A stretch of DNA of 30,188 bases from Treponema sp. (GTDB lineage: Bacteria > Spirochaetota > Spirochaetia > Treponematales > Treponemataceae): assembly GCA_003455655.1 (NCBI GenBank), contig DMQP01000024.1, positions 1 to 30,188 on the forward strand, given 5' to 3'. How positions within the stretch are numbered: position 1 is the first letter of the stretch; every line of letters starts with the position of its first letter. Below the pieces are notes generated by a model, which was given only the letters and a program-made list of their open reading frames with translations, did not search any database and had not been told where the DNA came from. Made by a program: the position numbers and the translations under genes. This document shows, piece by piece, positions 24,810 to 30,188 of this stretch.

Positions 24810-25886
24810 TTATTCTCCCGTAACAGAAATTGCTTCAAAGGCTTCTTGAACTATTAACGCTCTGAGTCGCTCTTTTTTTTGTTGCATATTCTGTGCGATA
24901 TCTTCTTCAAAATGAAAGTCACCGTTTTTAAGAACAAACTCTAAGTGTCCATCTTGCATTCTGTACAAAAGCGCATGAACAACACTGTCGTCAACACCAG
25001 AAAGCAGTTTTGTATCAAGACCAAACTGAACACCACTAATTAAAGAAATTGCTTCTCTTAACTCAAGCAGTTTGCTGTATTTGCAAAGGGCAAGAGAGCG
25101 GTAAACCTGATTACGAACTTGAGTCTGTGCTGATTCCATGCACTGTTTACGAGCAAGTCGTTCTTGTTCTGTAAGTTGTTGAATTGCCGCAGTAAGAGAT
25201 GCAACTTGATCAAACTCACTGCCAGACAAACTGTTAAGCGATGAAACTTGGTAGAAAGAACCCAAAGATGAACCTTTAGCACCCAGTCCATAGGTTGCAG
25301 TAAAAGTAAAACCTTTTTTAGAAAGACTTTCTCCAGCTGAACCAATTTTTCCTAAAAGCGAAAGAGATGGAAGATGAAGGCGAACAGAAAGTTTCATTCC
25401 ACTTCCTGCGTCAAACAGAGAAGATGTTAAATAACCAAAGTCATAACTTGCTGCAAACTGAACACTCTTTTGGAGAGAGGCATCAACATAGCGTCCTGCA
25501 GAAAGAGCAGCATCAAAATCTAAGCCTGTGGAAAAAGAAGAAATGCGCACATGATCAACATCATTTACCGTACAAGAAACTTTTCCGTCTGAACGCATAA
25601 CAACGCCACTGTACTTTCCGTCACGAGAAGCGTCTAAAACTCCGCGCTCAACAAGAATTTCTTTTCCAACTGCATCTAACTGTTGTACCGAAATTGCTTG
25701 ATACGATTCGCTATCTTCAAAATGATTAAAAGCATCAAAGACAATAGCTTGGATTCGTTCGCTATCTGAAGCTCTCAGTCTAGCAGGAAAAGGAAAGTTT
25801 GCAAGGTTACGGGCAAAACGAACACGAGAAGAAAGCACTACATCATTGTCTTTACCAGGAACAGCATACCATGCGTCAGAGTTCAT
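24810..25886 (-). CDS. mcsB: McsB-like protein with a degenerate arginine-kinase active site
   Basis: 358 aa, the normal McsB length, aligned end to end by eye: VVLSSRVRFARNL (16-28), FGYLTSS (150-156), LHLPSLSLL, GSFYQVSS, then a C-terminal domain. The family adds phosphate to protein arginines and, as McsA partner, targets proteins to ClpC. Here the substrate and ATP loops are lost: NEEDH is NDVDH (108-112), so the catalytic Glu is Val110; the family CPTN-x-GTGxR is SLFDAGSGMK (156-165), losing Cys, Thr, Asn and Arg; and RGxYGEG becomes TYGLGAK (198-204), losing the second catalytic Glu and an Arg. The C-terminal ERDIRRA sensor is EEDIAQN. It is open and overlaps mcsA by four bases. I infer a pseudokinase adaptor rather than an active kinase. 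Confidence 0.85.
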   Translation of the reverse strand: MNSDAWYAVPGKDNDVVLSSRVRFARNLANFPFPARLRASDSERIQAIVFDAFNHFEDSESYQAISVQQLDAVGKEILVERGVLDASRDGKYSGVVMRSDGKVSCTVNDVDHVRISSFSTGLDFDAALSAGRYVDASLQKSVQFAASYDFGYLTSSLFDAGSGMKLSVRLHLPSLSLLGKIGSAGESLSKKGFTFTATYGLGAKGSSLGSFYQVSSLNSLSGSEFDQVASLTAAIQQLTEQERLARKQCMESAQTQVRNQVYRSLALCKYSKLLELREAISLISGVQFGLDTKLLSGVDDSVVHALLYRMQDGHLEFVLKNGDFHFEEDIAQNMQQKKERLRALIVQEAFEAISVTGE

Positions 25887-26404
25887 GAATTCTGTTCTCC
25901 TTCTGACACGGGAGTTTTTTCTAATGCACGCAGATAATCGCGATAGAGTGCTGCTTTTTCGTAATCTTCATTTTTGATTGCATCGTTTAATTTGTTTTGC
26001 AAAGCAATGCGATCGTTTAACACTGAACGGAAGGAAGCTAGCCGAGTGGGCATAGTTCCTGTGTAAGTTCCGCGCACACCTTTTACATCAAGATAGTGCT
26101 GAATGTTGTCTTTGAAAATAGCATAACACTCTGGGCAACCAGCCTTTGCTGTCTGCTTTATTTCAAGCAGTGTTGTTCCGCACACAGGACACATACGAGC
26201 GTTTTCTTCTTCTATATGTTTTGCCTTTTCTGACAATTCTTTAAACAACTGACCAATTGAGGATTCTATACTCTTTGGATCCGGGCTTATTCCGTGTTCG
26301 ATGGCACATTCCATACACAAGTTGATCTTACGCTTTTGACCGTTAGGTGCAACCTGTTCCAAATAAATCACCGGTTCTCTTTCATGACAAAAATCACAAA
26401 CCAT
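25883..26404 (-). CDS. mcsA: McsA-like zinc-finger and UVR protein, McsB/ClpC partner
   Basis: 173 aa. Two zinc sites: Cys3, Cys6, Cys30, Cys33 and Cys72, Cys75, Cys90, Cys93 (CPVCG and CPECY). A UVR domain at about 125-163 (LNDAIKNEDYEKAALYRDYL) is the kind that contacts ClpC. In Bacillus McsA activates McsB and couples it to ClpC. Here it comes first in mcsA-mcsB-clpC; the repressor gene ctsR, usually first in Firmicutes, is absent, and lolC-type DNA precedes. No Shine-Dalgarno; the start follows a promoter by 6 bases. All cysteines are kept, so the protein looks functional even though its partner is altered. Confidence 0.9.
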   Translation of the reverse strand: MVCDFCHEREPVIYLEQVAPNGQKRKINLCMECAIEHGISPDPKSIESSIGQLFKELSEKAKHIEEENARMCPVCGTTLLEIKQTAKAGCPECYAIFKDNIQHYLDVKGVRGTYTGTMPTRLASFRSVLNDRIALQNKLNDAIKNEDYEKAALYRDYLRALEKTPVSEGEQNS

Positions 26405-26410
26405 ATTTCT

Positions 26411-26439
26411 ATTCTACCGTATTTTTACATTTTACGCAA
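26411..26439 (-). promoter_or_regulatory. Promoter of mcsA-mcsB-clpC giving a probable leaderless transcript
   Basis: Minus strand: TTGCGT (26439-26434), 17-base spacer, TAGAAT (26416-26411), then 6 bases to the mcsA ATG at 26404. The -35 lies in the last codons of the lolC-like gene. No CtsR-type GGTCAAA heptads and no Shine-Dalgarno are visible. Confidence 0.6.
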
Positions 26440-27777
26440 AGTGTCTATAGGCTTTTCCCTACCCGCCCGTATGGCAGGAACCGTAGAAGCTAGAAGCGAA
26501 AGTAAAAGTGTTCCCACGGCAATTACCAGTAATTCTGTACAGGGAATAGTAACAGGAATGTTTTGAAGATAATAGGCTGGGTCTAAAAGATGTATTTCTG
26601 AAGCTACTGTTGCTTCTCCTGTTAACAAAGTGTTTAACATAAGCTGGAGTGCATTAACCGTTTTTTCCATCCAAGCAATAATGCGGTTAATGTTAACGGC
26701 AGCAAGTAAGCCTAAGGGAATACCAACAAGCACTCCTCCAGAACCGGCTGCAAATCCTGCTACAAGGAAAGAAAGCGACACTTCGGCCTTTGTACTGCCT
26801 AAACTTTTTAAAATTGCAATTTCTTTTTTTCGTTCCATTACCAGCATAATGAGTGCAGAACTAATGTTTATGCTTGCTACCAAAACAATTAAAAGCATTA
26901 TTAAAAGCAAAAGAACTTTTGTTGAAGCAAAGTTTTCGTATTGGGCTGAGTTCAATTCATTCCACAAATACACTGCAGCACTTTCTACAAAACTGCCACC
27001 GCCGGTGCCATATAAATCTTGCTGAACTCTATAGGCAATAGTTGCTATGTCTGGAGAAAAAGAATCTTCGGTTACCAAAGCAATTGAATACTGAGATGAA
27101 CTAGAAGGTAAAATAGAAAAACCAAGAGAAAGCGGAACGAATACCCACAAAGCATCCAGCTCCTGATATCCGCAAGAAACAATTCCACTTACGGTAAGCA
27201 CAGTAACTTTAGGAAGCACTCTACTTGACTGTTCATCGCCCACCGTATTTATAGTGATTAGACGAATACTGTCTCCTGCGTGAAGGCCCAAATCGTTTGC
27301 CAGTTTGGAACCAATGACAGCACTACGGGAACGAGAAAGACTTGCCTCTCCTTCTACAACTTCAAACAATGTTTTAAAGCGAATGTTTTTTTCAAACACA
27401 TCTTCGGGAACAGCACGAACAGTTGCACCAGAACGAGAAGAATCTCCTACAGCTAAAGCGGTTCCTTGAACTTCGGGAACAGAAGCAACAACGCCTTCAA
27501 CTTGCAGCAATCTGTCTGACAGTTCTTGAAATGAAGATGCAGAAGCACAAAAACTTTCATCAGAAGAAAGCGAAACAGAAATATCTTGTGAAGAAAGACC
27601 TATAATGCGACCTGTAATGCCAGAGATCATTCCGTCACTAATCGAAAGCACTGCAACAAGAGGAACAAGACTAATTGCAATACACACAACCGCACCAACA
27701 AGGGTTCTTTTTCCGTGACTGGCATTTTTTTCGAACAAAAGTTTTTTTGCATACAGGAGGCTCGACTTTACATTCAT
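26425..27777 (-). CDS. LolC/LolE-type lipoprotein-releasing permease (first of two)
   Basis: 450 aa. FtsX-like permease with four membrane segments: one N-terminal (about 28-48, LVGAVVCIAISLVPLVAVLS), a large periplasmic domain (about 50-285), and three near the C-terminus (about 287-312, 330-360, 410-435). The cytoplasmic loop ERKKEIAILKSLGSTKAEV is the family signature that contacts the ATPase. With the other permease and LolD it forms the complex that extracts lipoproteins from the inner membrane. GGAGG lies inside the lolD end, and the gap is 3 bases. Which partner is LolC or LolE cannot be told by eye. Confidence 0.88.
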   Translation of the reverse strand: MNVKSSLLYAKKLLFEKNASHGKRTLVGAVVCIAISLVPLVAVLSISDGMISGITGRIIGLSSQDISVSLSSDESFCASASSFQELSDRLLQVEGVVASVPEVQGTALAVGDSSRSGATVRAVPEDVFEKNIRFKTLFEVVEGEASLSRSRSAVIGSKLANDLGLHAGDSIRLITINTVGDEQSSRVLPKVTVLTVSGIVSCGYQELDALWVFVPLSLGFSILPSSSSQYSIALVTEDSFSPDIATIAYRVQQDLYGTGGGSFVESAAVYLWNELNSAQYENFASTKVLLLLIMLLIVLVASINISSALIMLVMERKKEIAILKSLGSTKAEVSLSFLVAGFAAGSGGVLVGIPLGLLAAVNINRIIAWMEKTVNALQLMLNTLLTGEATVASEIHLLDPAYYLQNIPVTIPCTELLVIAVGTLLLSLLASTVPAIRAGREKPIDTLRKM

Positions 27778-27780
27778 GAG

Positions 27781-28464
27781 CTACAGTTCCTCCAAAGCAC
27801 CCTGACTTATGGTGTAACACACATCACCTTTAGAAGCAAGTTTCATATCATGAGTTACCAGAATAAGCGTTTTTTTGTAACGTTCTGCCATAGAAAACAA
27901 AAGGTCTCCTATAAGCAAAGCATTTGCAGGATCCAAATTACCTGTTGGTTCATCAGCAAGAATAACAGTTGGATCATTTATAAGACTTCGGGCAACTGCA
28001 ACACGCTGACGCTCTCCACCAGAAAGCTGAGACGGTAAATGTGTTTCGCGGTCAGACAAACCCACATCAGCTAACAACTGCCGTGCTTTTTCCATTGCAT
28101 CTTTTTTAGAAAGCCCTGACATATATGCAGGAAAAAAAACATTTTCCAAAGCAGTAAAATCTTTAAGCAAGTAATGAAATTGAAAAATGAGCCCCAAATG
28201 TTTTTTCCTGTAAAGCGCAAGTTCATCTTCAGAAAGAGAAGAAATGCACTGCCCTGCGACGGTAACACTTCCTGATGTTGCAAGATCGAGTCCGCCAATT
28301 ATGTTAAGCAATGTTGACTTTCCACTTCCGCTTGAACCAACAATAACACACTTTGCACCAGTGTCAACTTTCATGGAAAGATTTTTCAAAATAGTAAGCG
28401 ATTCACTGCGAGTCTTATACGTTTTTTCAAGTCCAGAAACAATAACCGATCCATCATTCATCAT
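27781..28464 (-). CDS. lolD: Lipoprotein-releasing ABC transporter ATPase LolD
   Basis: 227 aa from ATG 28464, which has GGAGG 6 bases upstream; a TTG 15 bases further up has no site. Walker A GSSGSGKST (43-51), a Q-loop reading FQFHYLLKDFTALENV (very close to LolD), signature LSGGERQR, Walker B VILADEPTGNLD and H-loop VTHD are complete. It powers lipoprotein extraction by the two flanking permeases. Overlaps the upstream permease gene by 11 bases. Confidence 0.93.
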   Translation of the reverse strand: MMNDGSVIVSGLEKTYKTRSESLTILKNLSMKVDTGAKCVIVGSSGSGKSTLLNIIGGLDLATSGSVTVAGQCISSLSEDELALYRKKHLGLIFQFHYLLKDFTALENVFFPAYMSGLSKKDAMEKARQLLADVGLSDRETHLPSQLSGGERQRVAVARSLINDPTVILADEPTGNLDPANALLIGDLLFSMAERYKKTLILVTHDMKLASKGDVCYTISQGALEEL

Positions 28465-29752
28465 GCAAAACCTCCACAACTGTCAGTTTAAGAACATCAC
28501 GACCAGCCAAGGCTGCGGCAAAAAGCGCTGACAGTAAACCAAATAAAAATACCGCAAGTACTTCACCAGGGAAGATTCGTGCGGGAATACTTGCATAAAT
28601 TGCATACATAGGATTCTCTGTTAAGAATGTTGCATTTTGAGGAGCAAGAAGATTCATAAACACGAGTGTAAAAAAGTATTGGAGTTTCGAAAGTAAATAA
28701 AAAACTGACTTCATGTTAATACACACAAAAAGTCCTAACACTACTCCTAAAAAAGCACCCGTAAAGCCCATCAAAAAACCTTTCATCATAAAAACAGAAA
28801 GAATTTCTTTTTTTAGTGCGCCCAGTGCAGACATAACCGCTATTTCTTCTCGGCGTTCGTAGACCATGCGCTTCATACCGTTATAAATGTTTATTGCAAC
28901 AACAATAAAAATCAAAAAGACTAAAAGCATGAGCATGTTTTTTTCAACACGCAAAGCTCCAAAGAATGTACGGTTGTAACTTCTCCAACTTTCAGCAGTA
29001 AGATGGGGAAAGGCTTTATTTAAACGCTGAACAAAAAGAGCATCTGCATTTGATTCAGAAAGTTTTATACCAAGCGTTACCGCCTGACCTTCGCCCATTG
29101 TGTTTTTTCCTGCTTCCATACCAATAAAGGCATACGTTGCATTAATGTCTGCATATTCACAACGGAAGGTTCCTGTTACGGTAAAGACTCTATCCTGCGA
29201 AAATAAACTTGTATCTGACGAACCGCTCATTGCAAGAATAGTCACTTCATCTCCTACACGAAGAGAAAGTTGTCTTGCAAGAGTTGAACCTAAAACAATA
29301 CCGTTACCACTTACATCGAACATACCAGACTGAATGTCTATTTCACGAGAAAGACCAGCATCTTGACTAAGCACATCAGTAGGCAGGGCTCTTACTAAAG
29401 CAGCTCGCTGTCTGGAAAAACGACCAACAAACAAAGCTTGCGCTTCCATAAACGGATAAGACGAAATAACAGAAGAATCTTCTTCGCACCAGTTAAGCAC
29501 AGGGACTATTTGTTCTTGAGAAAGATTGTTTATTCGTACATGGTAAGAAGATATTTCCATTATGGCATCTTTGAACCCCATTTGAAATCCATTCATAACA
29601 CTAAGAACAACAATCAAAACCATAACGCCTAGACAAATTCCCAAAGAAGCCAACAGTGTTGTTACAAAAGAGCGTCCTTCTTTTTCAACCGAAGAAAATT
29701 TTCGTGAAGTAAAAAAAATCCATCTGAGCGATGCAGCTATATCAGTCTTCAA
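28454..29752 (-). CDS. LolC/LolE-type lipoprotein-releasing permease (second of two), TTG start
   Basis: 432 aa. Same layout as its partner: membrane segment about 31-52 (TLLASLGICLGVMVLIVVLS), the MNGFQ motif after it as in LolC/E, a periplasmic domain, then three C-terminal segments around ERREEIAVMSALGA. It starts at TTG 29752: an in-frame TGA is directly upstream, no usable ATG lies before the first membrane segment, and GGAGG is 9 bases away. It overlaps the upstream YD-like gene by 11 bases, as lolD overlaps it. Translation of the set appears coupled. Confidence 0.88.
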   Translation of the reverse strand: MKTDIAASLRWIFFTSRKFSSVEKEGRSFVTTLLASLGICLGVMVLIVVLSVMNGFQMGFKDAIMEISSYHVRINNLSQEQIVPVLNWCEEDSSVISSYPFMEAQALFVGRFSRQRAALVRALPTDVLSQDAGLSREIDIQSGMFDVSGNGIVLGSTLARQLSLRVGDEVTILAMSGSSDTSLFSQDRVFTVTGTFRCEYADINATYAFIGMEAGKNTMGEGQAVTLGIKLSESNADALFVQRLNKAFPHLTAESWRSYNRTFFGALRVEKNMLMLLVFLIFIVVAINIYNGMKRMVYERREEIAVMSALGALKKEILSVFMMKGFLMGFTGAFLGVVLGLFVCINMKSVFYLLSKLQYFFTLVFMNLLAPQNATFLTENPMYAIYASIPARIFPGEVLAVFLFGLLSALFAAALAGRDVLKLTVVEVLHDE

Positions 29753-30188
29753 TCAGTTTTTCCTCCACTTTAATTTTATCTTGGTAGACAGCAACAATTT
29801 TATGGCTACTGTCAAAGTAAATAGTTTGAATTACACGACTGTCTGATTCATGTTCTTCGGTAATGCGAAGTTCTCCATCTTCGTAAAAAGACATATCTGG
29901 AGTTGACGAACGCAGAGTGTGTGTGTACTCGTAACGTAAAACTTGCGTACGCTTTCCATCACTGACCGTTTCTTCCTGAGCAATTAGACGATTTTGGCTG
30001 TCATAAGAAAAAGTACCCTTGTATGTAAGCATATTTTCTTCTGTTTTTTGTAGCGAAAGAAGATTACCCTGAGCGTTATAAAGATAGATGGTTTTACTTA
30101 CTTCTTTTCCTTCTGAATTATACAAAGAAGTTTCTAAGGTCTTTGTCTCTTCACGATACTGCCACTTATTCTTTTTAAACAAGTGCAT
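29742..30188 (-). CDS. YD/RHS-like repeat protein, 5' end outside the window
   Basis: 148 codons to the window edge, the C-terminal part of a longer protein. A Met codon falls at the edge, but no signal or upstream sequence can be seen, so the true start may lie outside. The visible part is short beta-hairpin repeats of the YD type: TIYLYNAQGNLLSLQKTEE, then TFSYDSQNRLIAQEE, then YEDGELRITEE. Such repeats occur in exported or surface proteins. It ends 11 bases into the permease gene and likely shares its operon. Function unknown. Confidence 0.6.
   Translation of the reverse strand: MHLFKKNKWQYREETKTLETSLYNSEGKEVSKTIYLYNAQGNLLSLQKTEENMLTYKGTFSYDSQNRLIAQEETVSDGKRTQVLRYEYTHTLRSSTPDMSFYEDGELRITEEHESDSRVIQTIYFDSSHKIVAVYQDKIKVEEKLIED

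Noticed and set aside
24809..24838. N-terminal extension of ClpC into mcsB
   Set aside because: It would overlap the end of mcsB, has no ribosome site, and ClpC proteins begin at the MMKN position by alignment with Bacillus ClpC.
26405..26470. CtsR operator upstream of mcsA
   Set aside because: No GGTCAAA direct-repeat heptads are present on either strand near the promoter.
26630..27025. 131-codon open frame on the plus strand
   Set aside because: It is antisense to the LolC/E-type permease gene, with no start signal and no domain.

Overview
The window looks like chromosome from a host-associated spirochaete, most likely a Treponema. The reasons are a tamB-bamA-skp-mutS block in the order known from Treponema pallidum, a LolCDE lipoprotein-sorting locus, a PUR-domain nucleic-acid-binding protein of the Borrelia BpuR type, a lipoprotein glycosidase with a lax lipobox, and moderately AT-rich DNA. 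I cannot name the species. I see no rRNA, tRNA, CRISPR array, insertion sequence, prophage or integration site. It is a compact, mostly housekeeping stretch with almost no non-coding DNA; no gap between genes reaches 300 bases.

Layout. 1-1116 (-) is the 5' part of a GH3 beta-N-acetylhexosaminidase lipoprotein, divergent from an SDR oxidoreductase (1164-2096, +) across a 47-base gap that holds two mirror-image -10 boxes. The SDR is followed by nicotinate phosphoribosyltransferase (2201-3655, +). Next comes a long minus-strand operon read from 14631 down to 3666: tamB, bamA, skp, mutS and a degenerate OmpR-type regulator. This is mainly outer-membrane protein assembly, with mismatch repair and a regulator at its end. 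Divergent from tamB is a plus-strand run, 14700-18299: thymidylate kinase, an unknown exported protein, 3-dehydroquinate synthase and a cysteine desulfurase-like enzyme. A PUR-domain protein follows from its own promoter (18414-18878).

The rest, 30188 down to 18883, is minus strand: the end of a YD/RHS-like repeat protein, the LolCDE-type lipoprotein exporter, McsA-McsB-ClpC (protein quality control), a purine-type phosphoribosyltransferase, a large exported beta-helix protein and RNase HII. Most junctions overlap by a few bases or are separated by fewer than 25. Visible internal promoters sit just before mcsA and just before the phosphoribosyltransferase.

The most unusual points are: (1) the McsB homologue has lost nearly all residues known to be needed for protein-arginine kinase activity, while ClpC keeps the glutamates that bind phospho-arginine; (2) several start codons (SDR, aroB, mcsA, probably the GH3 gene) lie 6-7 bases after a good -10 box and have no Shine-Dalgarno, which points to leaderless mRNAs; (3) thymidylate kinase lacks the P-loop lysine; (4) a pseudo-receiver regulator sits behind mutS; (5) palindromes lie inside the -35/-10 spacers of the two salvage-gene promoters. 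All functional calls rest on reading motifs by eye; no database search was run.
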